From Bacteroidota bacterium (GTDB lineage Bacteria; Bacteroidota; Bacteroidia; CAILMK01; JAAYUY01), in the NCBI GenBank assembly GCA_016776505.1, contig JADHTG010000027.1, forward strand, positions 1 through 38,731: 38,731 nucleotides of DNA. Direction: 5' to 3'. The position numbers were made by a program, and so were the translations under genes. Under the pieces are notes generated by a model that was not told the DNA's origin, ran no database searches, and saw only the letters and a program-made list of their open reading frames with translations. Positions 31,480 through 38,731 of the stretch are shown piece by piece; positions within the stretch are counted from its first letter, which is position 1, and every line of letters begins with the position of its first letter.

Positions 31480-34400
31480 ATGAGAAAGTTAGTACTTGCA
31501 TTAATTATTGCTGGCTTTTATGCACTAAGTGCAGGCGCACAAACAACAGCTGATTTTACGTTTACACCTGTCTGTTTTGGTGATTCAACCACCCTGACAA
31601 GCACCTCAAGCAGCACAAATACAATACTCCAGCTCAATTGGGATATTGACAGTAATGGATTATTTACTGATGACACGGGTATGGTTGTAAAATGGTTGTT
31701 TCCTGTGTTTCAAGCCTACAATGTTGGATTACAAGTGATTACAAACGTAGACACAAATGTTGTTTACCTAAGTGTTGTAACTAATCCGAATCCTGTTGCA
31801 GATTTTAACATTGATTTTCCAAAACAATGTTTGTCGAGTAACTTCTTTACCTACACCAATTCATCCAGCCTTTCATCTGGTACGATGAACTATTTTTGGG
31901 ATCTGGGAAACGGAGCAACATCCAACACTGCAACTGATACGAACTGCATTTACTTCACTGCCGGAATATTTACTGTGAAACTGGTTGCCACTTCCGATTT
32001 CGGCTGTGTTGACTCTGTTTCCAAAAATATCGAGGTTTTAACGACATCCATTGTGGATTTTGTAGCAAATGACAGTACACAGTGCCTCCTGGGAAATACA
32101 TTTGTTTTTACTGATAACTCACTTATGTGCGATCCTGTATTGAATTTTTCCTGGGATTTGAACGGGGATAGCATTTTTGGCGATTCAGTAAATCAAAGTC
32201 CCTTAAGCCATGTATTCACTACACCGGGTACTTATCAGATAGGTATAAAAGTAACTACTACATTGGGTGCTGTAGATTCAATTTTCAAAACTATGTACGT
32301 GTATGCTACACCTGCTTCATCGTTCACCTTTACATCTGATGCGGGACAATGCCTGAGTGGAAATAGTTTCACCTTTAACAATACAACAGTTTTGGGAGGT
32401 CCAGGCAGCATGACCTATTTATGGAATTATGGGGATGGCGACACTTCTACAGCCCTTAATCCTCCTGCACACAGCTATCCAGCAATCGCAGTATATCCTG
32501 TAAAACTGGTGGCTACTTCAGATATGGGATGTATTGATTCTGTGACTATGGATGCAACCATATTCCAGCAACCTTTTGTTGATTTCAATTTTGCTGATAG
32601 CGCAGGATGTACTTCTGACACTTTCTATATGACGAATGCTTCCAGTATTCTACCACCCTGGACCCTGACCTATAACTGGGACTTTGGAGATGGAGACACC
32701 TCGACTTCCATGGATGCCAGTCATAACTACATTTCAAGTGGCAATTACGATGTAAAACTAATTGCTGTTTCAGACAGTGGTTGCTCTGATTCTATCACCC
32801 GAATTGCTTATGTGTATGCAAATTCTGTTGCACGTTTTAACACGAACGATACGGCCCAGTGCCTGGCAGGTAATTCATTCATGTTTACCGACAATTCAAT
32901 CTCCTGCTCTCCGGTGGTTTCCATTGAATGGGACTTTGATAATGATGGTCTGGCTGATACGATTGGAGATACTGCTTATTATAGTTTTACCACAGCCGGA
33001 GTGTATAGTGTTGGCATGAGACTAATTACCACAACTGATTCAGATTCAATTTCATATAATATGACCACTTATACTGATCCTGTGGTCGGATTTACTGTAA
33101 ATGACTCAACACAGGAAATTTCTGGGAATATATTTATATTCACCAATACAACTACATTAACACCCCCTGGAGTTTTAAGCTATTCCTGGTATTTTGGGGA
33201 TGGGGACACCTCATCGATGACAGATCCAACACATACCTATGCAGGAATTGGAACTTATTCCGTCAAATTAGTGGCGAGCACAGGAGATGGATGTATGGAT
33301 TCCATCAGTCAAAATATGTATGTGAATTCACCTCTTACTTTAGGATTTGTCAGCGTAGAAGTCTGTGATGGAGATTCCATGACTTTTGCGGATACAACCA
33401 TTAGTGGAAGTCCCATCCTTTCAGTCGACTGGGATTTTGATAATGATAATGTGTTTACCGATGCAAGTGGTGGAGTAGTCAACTATTTATTCCCCGCATA
33501 TGGCACATATAGCGTTGGAATGATGGTCACTACATCCACATCTATAGATACACTCTACAAAAATGTGACAGTGAATGAAATGCCCATTGTTGACTTTTCA
33601 TTTAATGAAGCCTGCCAAGGAGCATCGACATCATTATTTGATCAATCCATATTAATGAATGACACCATCATAAAGTATTATTGGGATTTCAATAATGATA
33701 GCATACCCGATGACAGCAATGCCAATGCAACTAACATTTTTGCCGTTGCAGGCACCAACTTGGTAGGTCACCTGGTGATCACAAATAAAGGATGTTTCGA
33801 TTACATCATTAAGCCGGTAATTGTCCATTTCCAGCCAAGTGCTGATTTCAGTTTCTCTAATAACTGTCTTGGAGATTCAACATTATTCATAAACAATACT
33901 GTCATTCTGAATGATACCGTGATCAATTTCCTTTGGGATTATGGAGATGGCACTGATGCTATTATAAAACATGATCATACGCATTATTTCGCAACTGCCG
34001 GCACTTATGCCGTAAGATTAATCACCTTGTCCAACAAAGGTTGTCGCGACACTGTTTCAAAAAGTGTAACAATACATCCGAAACCTGTTCTCAACTTACT
34101 TTTCAGTGGAGACACCACCATTTATGATGGTCAAAGTGTTACAATCACAGCCGGTCCAGGGCCATACGACAGCATTTTCTGGTCATCAGGGCAAACTACT
34201 GCAGCTATTACGGCTGCCACTCAAGGTGTTTATATGGTTCGTGTTGTGGATACAAACAATTGTTCTGCAGAAGCTTCAACCCAGGTCACTGTCATCAATG
34301 TGACTTCTTTCAAAGTAAATGAAGTCTTAACACCTAATGGAGATAATATCAATGACCTTTGGATTATCTATGATCTTCCATATTACGAACCAGTGGATCT

Positions 34401-34566
34401 GAGTATTTACAATCGTTGGGGAGATGTGATCTATACCAACACCAATTATCAAAACACTTGGGATGCAACCTTTAATGGAAACAAATTGCCTGAAGGAACT
34501 TATTATTATATTGTAAGAACCAAAACAGATGTAATTTTTAAAGGAAGCATAAATATCATTCGATAG
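31480..34566 (+). CDS. Ten-PKD-repeat surface adhesin with T9SS type B sorting domain
   Basis: A 1028-residue secreted protein. The Met at 31480 begins a clean signal peptide (MRKLVLALIIAGFYALSAGAQ); the upstream Met at 31417 adds 21 codons that spoil it. About ten PKD-type repeats of 80-90 residues follow, each marked by WDxG or WDxD and a closing Y/F-x-V strand. Classical units (WNYGDGDTS, WDFGDGDTS, WYFGDGDTS, WDYGDG) are mixed with units carrying an Asp/Asn loop (WDIDSNGLFTDD, WDLNGDSIFGD, WDFDNDGLAD, WDFDNDNVFTD, WDFNNDSIPDD). A further beta domain (about residues 875-935) precedes the final 85 residues, VNEVLTPNGDNINDLWII...YNRWGDVIY...PEGTYYYIVRT, a type B (CHU_C, gliding-motility-associated) sorting domain. 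It heads a four-gene cassette. Confidence 0.93.
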   Translation: MRKLVLALIIAGFYALSAGAQTTADFTFTPVCFGDSTTLTSTSSSTNTILQLNWDIDSNGLFTDDTGMVVKWLFPVFQAYNVGLQVITNVDTNVVYLSVVTNPNPVADFNIDFPKQCLSSNFFTYTNSSSLSSGTMNYFWDLGNGATSNTATDTNCIYFTAGIFTVKLVATSDFGCVDSVSKNIEVLTTSIVDFVANDSTQCLLGNTFVFTDNSLMCDPVLNFSWDLNGDSIFGDSVNQSPLSHVFTTPGTYQIGIKVTTTLGAVDSIFKTMYVYATPASSFTFTSDAGQCLSGNSFTFNNTTVLGGPGSMTYLWNYGDGDTSTALNPPAHSYPAIAVYPVKLVATSDMGCIDSVTMDATIFQQPFVDFNFADSAGCTSDTFYMTNASSILPPWTLTYNWDFGDGDTSTSMDASHNYISSGNYDVKLIAVSDSGCSDSITRIAYVYANSVARFNTNDTAQCLAGNSFMFTDNSISCSPVVSIEWDFDNDGLADTIGDTAYYSFTTAGVYSVGMRLITTTDSDSISYNMTTYTDPVVGFTVNDSTQEISGNIFIFTNTTTLTPPGVLSYSWYFGDGDTSSMTDPTHTYAGIGTYSVKLVASTGDGCMDSISQNMYVNSPLTLGFVSVEVCDGDSMTFADTTISGSPILSVDWDFDNDNVFTDASGGVVNYLFPAYGTYSVGMMVTTSTSIDTLYKNVTVNEMPIVDFSFNEACQGASTSLFDQSILMNDTIIKYYWDFNNDSIPDDSNANATNIFAVAGTNLVGHLVITNKGCFDYIIKPVIVHFQPSADFSFSNNCLGDSTLFINNTVILNDTVINFLWDYGDGTDAIIKHDHTHYFATAGTYAVRLITLSNKGCRDTVSKSVTIHPKPVLNLLFSGDTTIYDGQSVTITAGPGPYDSIFWSSGQTTAAITAATQGVYMVRVVDTNNCSAEASTQVTVINVTSFKVNEVLTPNGDNINDLWIIYDLPYYEPVDLSIYNRWGDVIYTNTNYQNTWDATFNGNKLPEGTYYYIVRTKTDVIFKGSINIIR

Positions 34567-34593
34567 ATTTGATCATTAAAAAAGTATAAACAT

Positions 34594-35994
34594 ATGAAAA
34601 AGTACGGAATTCTGATCGCTTTAATAATGGGCATGAGCATTTCAGTTTATGCACAGAAGTTACCGCTGAATAATCAATACCTGCTGAATAAATTCTCACT
34701 TAATCCTTCCTATGCCGGCATCGAATCGGGGATCAATGTTTTTGCCGGATACCGCAATCAATGGGTCGGTATTGAAGGAACACCTATTACCAAAATGTTT
34801 TCAGCCTATTCAGGTCTTGGAAATAACGTGGCTATTGGCGGTGAAGTCATTTCTGACCAGGAGGGAATGTTTACGCGTTTATATGCCGGTCTTACCTATT
34901 CGTATCAGGTCAAGCTGACTGATGAACATATCCTCTCATTTGGTCTTACAGGCCGGGTTTTTGAACATAGCATTAGTCTTACCGATGTTGTTATTGACAA
35001 TCCTCTTGATCCAGTTTTGAACAACAGGGTTACACAAAACGAAACAGTACTGAATGCTGGAGGATCGATATTATATAATTTTAAAGGATTTAATGTGGGA
35101 TTTAATGTGCCTTATATTTTAAACAACAAAAGTCAATTCAATGCGGAGAATAATGTGGATGAATATTTGTTGAGAAGACATTATATAGGTCATATTTCTT
35201 TTGATATTCCTGTTAGTGATGACTTCAAAATAGAGCCATTTGGAATTTTTCGCTTCACAGAGTACGCACCTATGAATTTTGAATTTGCTTCCTTATTTAA
35301 ATACAAAGAACAAGTCTGGTTGGGCGCATCTTACCGAAGGGAAGGAAATATGGGGCTCAGCGCAGGATTTAATGTCAATAAAAAAATGGCCTTGAATTAC
35401 ACCTATGAATTTTTAGGGAAAGGGATGACTGGCCAGTCAGATGGAACTCATGAATTTGCGCTGGGATTATATCTCGGTCGTGGCCTCAAGAAGCTCAAAG
35501 CCAACCAGTTGGCGCTTTCAGAAAAAGCAGATTCGCTTTCAAGAATTTCCAAAGAGCTAGAAAATGAACTTTCTGAGGAAAAGAAAGTCTCTGCTGCTGA
35601 AAGAGCAAAAACCAATGCTAAAATTGATCAACTCCAGCAACGTCTGAGTGATGCAGAACTTGAGATGGCTAAGCTGAAGAACTATACAGAGGAGCAAAAA
35701 GCAGCCAAAAAGAAAGAAATAGATAAGGAAATTCTGGATATTGAAAAACAGCTTCAGGAAGTGGGAGGACAATTCTTTGTGGTGGTTGAAGCCTTTAAAA
35801 TCCCTGAGAACGCAGAACGTTCAATTGAATTATGGCGCATTAAAGGACTTGAAGTAAAAATGATTTTCAATGAGGTCAGGGACTTCTATTACATTTATGT
35901 GGGTAAATACCCAACTTACAATGATGCATTGCGCGTGAAAACTACCCTAAAAGACAATGGTATTTTTGGCTGGATCTATTTATGGAAAAAATAA
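34594..35994 (+). CDS. PorP/SprF-family outer-membrane protein fused to coiled coil and SPOR-like domain
   Basis: A 466-residue protein. A signal peptide (ending SVYAQ) is followed by a PorP/SprF barrel to about residue 296: the family opening PLNNQYLLNKFSLNPSYAGIE and YRNQWVGIEGTPITKMFSAY, then alternating barrel strands up to FALGLYLGR. Residues about 297-389 form a charged coiled coil (KADSLSRISKELENELSEEK, QLQQRLSDAELEMAKLK). The final 77 residues, GGQFFVVVEAFKIPENAERS...YYIYVGKYPTYNDALRVKTTL, match a SPOR domain, which in other proteins binds denuded peptidoglycan. In Flavobacterium, SprF is needed to export the type B adhesin SprB; pairing here with a type B adhesin 27 bases upstream fits that. 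The SPOR fusion would tie the barrel to the wall. Confidence 0.88.
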   Translation: MKKYGILIALIMGMSISVYAQKLPLNNQYLLNKFSLNPSYAGIESGINVFAGYRNQWVGIEGTPITKMFSAYSGLGNNVAIGGEVISDQEGMFTRLYAGLTYSYQVKLTDEHILSFGLTGRVFEHSISLTDVVIDNPLDPVLNNRVTQNETVLNAGGSILYNFKGFNVGFNVPYILNNKSQFNAENNVDEYLLRRHYIGHISFDIPVSDDFKIEPFGIFRFTEYAPMNFEFASLFKYKEQVWLGASYRREGNMGLSAGFNVNKKMALNYTYEFLGKGMTGQSDGTHEFALGLYLGRGLKKLKANQLALSEKADSLSRISKELENELSEEKKVSAAERAKTNAKIDQLQQRLSDAELEMAKLKNYTEEQKAAKKKEIDKEILDIEKQLQEVGGQFFVVVEAFKIPENAERSIELWRIKGLEVKMIFNEVRDFYYIYVGKYPTYNDALRVKTTLKDNGIFGWIYLWKK

Positions 35995-36004
35995 TTAGTG
36001 TGAA

Positions 36005-36517
36005 ATGAAAAAACTCCTGGGAATTGGATTTCTGTTTTTTTTAGTACTTTGTCTACAGGCTCAAGAACTGGCACCTGTAGTCATTGCCTCCGCTGGAAAA
36101 GATGTTTCCAATGGAGGGAAACGAATGGCTTTTACGGTGGGGGAACTGGTGGTATCTACCGAAAGCAATGGAAATTATACCCTGACACAAGGTTTTCATC
36201 AACCACCCAGCCTATATTTCACGTCTGTTCGTAATGATATTCATTCTGAAATCAGTATCCATCTATTTCCCAATCCCACCAGCGATATTGTGAATGTGAG
36301 TATTCGCAGTGTAATGTTCGAACAAGAATGCCGGGTTGACATATATAATTTATATGGCCAAAAGGTATATCCCCCTTATAATAGGTTTGCATTAAGCAAT
36401 GGAGAAAATATCTCTATTGATTTATCCGAAATGAGGCATGGTGCTTATTTTATTCGAATTTTTAACCCTACAACGCAAAAACAATACACAGATTTTAAAG
36501 TAATAAAACTAAGATAA
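36005..36517 (+). CDS. Small exported protein with T9SS type A sorting domain
   Basis: A 170-residue protein: signal peptide (residues 1-19, ending LQAQ), a short beta domain (VIASAGKDVSNGGKRMAFTVGELVVSTES...TLTQGFHQP) common at the start of small Bacteroidota T9SS proteins, then a type A sorting domain of about 80 residues starting ISIHLFPNPTSDIVNVSI and running through VDIYNLYGQKVY and YFIRIF to the C-terminus. Almost the whole mature protein is sorting domain, so the passenger is only about 60 residues. It lies 10 bases after the PorP/SprF gene and 19 before the fibre gene, consistent with one operon. It may be a small structural or capping subunit; that is inference. Confidence 0.85.
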   Translation: MKKLLGIGFLFFLVLCLQAQELAPVVIASAGKDVSNGGKRMAFTVGELVVSTESNGNYTLTQGFHQPPSLYFTSVRNDIHSEISIHLFPNPTSDIVNVSIRSVMFEQECRVDIYNLYGQKVYPPYNRFALSNGENISIDLSEMRHGAYFIRIFNPTTQKQYTDFKVIKLR

Positions 36518-36536
36518 TTATATAAAGTATTATACG

Positions 36537-38731
36537 ATGAAACTAAAAGTGCATGCTACTTTTCGAAAAATAATGGCAATACTTGTATTGTCAGTTTTGT
36601 CTTTGGGTGTATTGGCTCAATCAATACCCAAAGGGTTCAATTATCAGGCGGTTGCCCGTGATGATAAAGGAAGCGCTATTGTGAACAAAAACCTGGTGGT
36701 CGAAATATCTATTCGCTCTGGCTCTCCCAGCGGACCTGTTCAATGGCAGGAAGGACATAATGTAGCAACAAATGATTACGGTTTGTTTAACCTGGTTATT
36801 GGAAAAGGCGTAACAACCGGAAATGGTTTACTTTCAAGTTATAGTCAAATAAGCTGGGGTTCGGGAAATTATTATTTAGACGTTCGCGTGGATTTTGGAA
36901 ACGGACTGGTGGATATGGGAACCACTAAGTTTCTTTCAGTTCCTTACGCACTCTATGCCGATTCAGTAAAAAACTATCCTACAGCAAGTGTTATGAGCCT
37001 TGACACGCTGAAAGCTCTGAATATTCAGGTGAATAGCATGCAATTGAAGAGTGGAGCGGTAAATGGTGCAGTATTAATTTCGGACTCACTGGGAAATGCT
37101 TCATGGCAAACAGCAGGAGGAGATGTAAGTGGAAACTACGATAATTTAACTGTGGTTGGTATACAGGGAAATTCTGTATCAGCTGGTGTACCAGTTGATG
37201 GTCAAATCCTGAAATGGAATAATTTAACCAGCTCCTGGGTTCTTTCAAATGATGTCACTGGCGCTACATCCATAAATGGAGGAACAGGCATTACTATTAC
37301 AGGTACTACCGTTGATGCGGATTCGAATTCACCCATCTGGAATGCTAACCAGTTGCAGGGATCAGCCATTACTCCTGTGGCTCCCAGTATTGATGGACAG
37401 GTTTTAAAATGGAATACTACCACCTCTAACTGGGAATTAGGAACTGATAATAACACGGGTATTTCCTACAATGCAGGAAGCGGACTGACTCTTTCTGGAG
37501 CAACTTTCCATGCAGACAGCAACCGAGCTATATGGAATGCAAATCAAATATATGGGACTGCTGTCACAAGCACCCTCGCTCCCGCTGATGGTGAAATACT
37601 TAAATGGAACGGAACGAGCAATCAATGGGAAGCCTCTATTGACGGAGGTCTTACCTACACTGCCGGAACCGGGATAACCATCACAGGAACTACTATTGAT
37701 GCAAATGCAACTACCTCCATGTGGAATGCAAATCAACTGAGTGGAACTGCAATTGCCGGTACACTGACTCCTGCCGCCGGGGAAGTATTAAAATGGAATG
37801 GGACAAGCAATCAATGGGAAACAGCTGCTGATGGAGTAAACACTTATTCAGCCGGTACTGGACTGACTTTAACTGGAACTGTATTCAGCGCTAATAATGA
37901 CCTTGCACTTTGGAATGCACGTAAAATACAAAGCTTTGGTGTATCTTCTGCAATACCAGGTAATAACCAGGTTCTTTTATATGATTCTGCAGCCGGCAAC
38001 TGGAAACCTGCAACTTTTGCTATTACGGGTGCCACCACCTTTATTTCAGGTGCAGGAATGAGTATCAGCCAAAGTGGATCCAATGTAACCTTTACAAATA
38101 CAGGTGACACCAATAGTGCTGATGATATAACTACTTCTACTGCAGCTGGCGGTGACCTTTCCGGAACATATCCAAACCCGACTGTGGTTGGCTTGCAAGG
38201 TCAAAGCCTGACTTCTACAGCCCCTTCCATTAATGGCCAAATTCTGAAATGGAACGGAACCAGTTCACAATGGGAGATCGGGACAGATAATATCGGTACA
38301 ACTTATACGGGTGGAACAGGCATTAGCATTGCCGGTTCAATTATCAATGCAGACAGCAATTCACCTATTTGGAATGCAAATCAACTTTATGGAACTGCGC
38401 TTTCTTCCACTCTCTCACCTTCTTCCGGGCAGGTGTTAACCTGGAACGGAACGAGCAGTCAGTGGGAGGCATCTACACCAACAATTAACACCTATACAGC
38501 CGGAGCAGGTATGACCCTCAGTGGTTTTACTTTCCATGCAGATAGCAACCGTGCACTTTGGAATGCAAACCAGATTTATAACACGGCCGTCTCCAGTTCA
38601 TTGTCCCCATCCGATGGAGATATTTTAAAATGGAACGGAATCAGCTCGCAATGGGAGATCGGGACAGATATTGTGGGTGGAATCTATACAGGCGGTACGG
38701 GTATTACTCTAGCCGGTTCAGTTATCAATGC
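36537..38731 (+). CDS. Large repetitive phage-tail-fibre-like surface protein (3' end beyond window)
   Basis: Translated by hand from the ATG at 36537: 731 codons remain open to the window edge. A signal peptide (ILVLSVLSLGVLAQ) is followed by a domain of about 120 residues typical of large Bacteroidota surface fibres: IPKGFNYQAVARDDKGSAIV, SIRSGSPSGPVQWQEGHNVA, NDYGLFNLVIGKG and FLSVPYALYAD. From about residue 205 come repeats with GxxLKWNGTSNQWE, TYTAGTGITITGTTIDA and MWNANQL segments; anchor WNA tryptophans are at residues 268, 333, 396, 459, 612 and 675. GGDVSGNYDNLTVVGIQG and GGDLSGTYPNPTVVGLQG, a motif of phage-like tail fibre proteins, occur at the array start and in its middle. Relatives often end in an S74 intramolecular chaperone; the end is not visible here. 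Fourth gene of the adhesin cassette. Confidence 0.85.
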   Translation, partial: MKLKVHATFRKIMAILVLSVLSLGVLAQSIPKGFNYQAVARDDKGSAIVNKNLVVEISIRSGSPSGPVQWQEGHNVATNDYGLFNLVIGKGVTTGNGLLSSYSQISWGSGNYYLDVRVDFGNGLVDMGTTKFLSVPYALYADSVKNYPTASVMSLDTLKALNIQVNSMQLKSGAVNGAVLISDSLGNASWQTAGGDVSGNYDNLTVVGIQGNSVSAGVPVDGQILKWNNLTSSWVLSNDVTGATSINGGTGITITGTTVDADSNSPIWNANQLQGSAITPVAPSIDGQVLKWNTTTSNWELGTDNNTGISYNAGSGLTLSGATFHADSNRAIWNANQIYGTAVTSTLAPADGEILKWNGTSNQWEASIDGGLTYTAGTGITITGTTIDANATTSMWNANQLSGTAIAGTLTPAAGEVLKWNGTSNQWETAADGVNTYSAGTGLTLTGTVFSANNDLALWNARKIQSFGVSSAIPGNNQVLLYDSAAGNWKPATFAITGATTFISGAGMSISQSGSNVTFTNTGDTNSADDITTSTAAGGDLSGTYPNPTVVGLQGQSLTSTAPSINGQILKWNGTSSQWEIGTDNIGTTYTGGTGISIAGSIINADSNSPIWNANQLYGTALSSTLSPSSGQVLTWNGTSSQWEASTPTINTYTAGAGMTLSGFTFHADSNRALWNANQIYNTAVSSSLSPSDGDILKWNGISSQWEIGTDIVGGIYTGGTGITLAGSVIN
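37338..38731 (+). repeat. In-frame 189-base coding repeats in the fibre gene
   Basis: The TGGAATGC anchor recurs at 37338, 37533, 37722, 37911, 38370 and 38559. Spacings are 195, 189, 189, 459 and 189 bases, all multiples of three, so units are 63 to 65 codons; the 459-base interval contains the GGDLSGTYPNPT insertion. Nucleotide identity between units is high around AAATGGAACGGA, so recombination between units could change the fibre length. Confidence 0.8.

Noticed and set aside
31597..34300. Nucleotide-level tandem repeats in the PKD region
   Set aside because: PKD units are related at protein level but diverged at DNA level, so they are old domain duplications and not an active tandem repeat.
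36991..38240. Five reverse-strand open frames across the fibre gene
   Set aside because: They are shadows of the repetitive plus-strand CDS (36537 onward), whose frame stays open with family motifs throughout.

Overview
The window is low-GC chromosomal DNA from a member of the Bacteroidota, most likely a free-living lineage outside Bacteroides that carries a type IX secretion system (T9SS). The grounds are several independent signatures: T9SS type A and type B C-terminal sorting domains, a PorP/SprF-family outer-membrane protein, a Porin_10-type barrel, relaxed lipoboxes, a 30-residue AURKAIP1/COX24-like basic protein beside HU and RNase G, an almost complete lack of Shine-Dalgarno sequences, and promoters of the Bacteroidota form TTTG-N17-TAnnTTTG. 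Genus or order cannot be set from what is visible.

Layout. 1-8131: a lipoprotein archaemetzincin running off the left edge, an intergenic hairpin-repeat array, a class III aminotransferase, an arginase-fold protein that has lost metal ligands, a secreted transglutaminase-like T9SS cargo protein, an unknown lipoprotein and a sodium:solute symporter. 8132-8415: a long imperfect palindrome between convergent genes. 8416-21249: a continuous minus-strand block with anmK, a helical unknown, a fold-type-I (class V aminotransferase-like) protein without the usual PLP lysine, trpS, two unknowns, ogt, a gluzincin lipoprotein, a DUF4349 protein, a Porin_10 barrel, purine nucleoside phosphorylase and lpxK. 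21582-25682: housekeeping genes, Nif3-like and zinc-ribbon (overlapping by one base), then convergent RNase G, the 30-aa basic protein and HU, with well-defined terminators and promoters. 25944-31246: yaaA, small envelope or secreted unknowns, an EGF-domain protein, a secreted caspase-fold protein, tRNA-Asp on the minus strand with its own promoter and terminator, and a protein resembling a dead aminoglycoside-phosphotransferase-type kinase. 31480-38731: a tightly spaced plus-strand surface cassette.

How the genes fit together. The right-hand cassette is the most coherent accessory system: a ten-PKD-repeat adhesin with a type B sorting domain, then a PorP/SprF barrel fused through a coiled coil to a SPOR-like peptidoglycan-binding domain, then a small type A sorting-domain protein, then a large repetitive fibre protein that leaves the window. 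Gaps are 27, 10 and 19 bases, so the four are probably one operon for exporting and anchoring a surface fibre or adhesin. A second theme is degenerate enzyme folds: the arginase, class V aminotransferase and kinase-like proteins each keep their fold signature but lack key catalytic residues. The remaining genes are mostly ordinary housekeeping.
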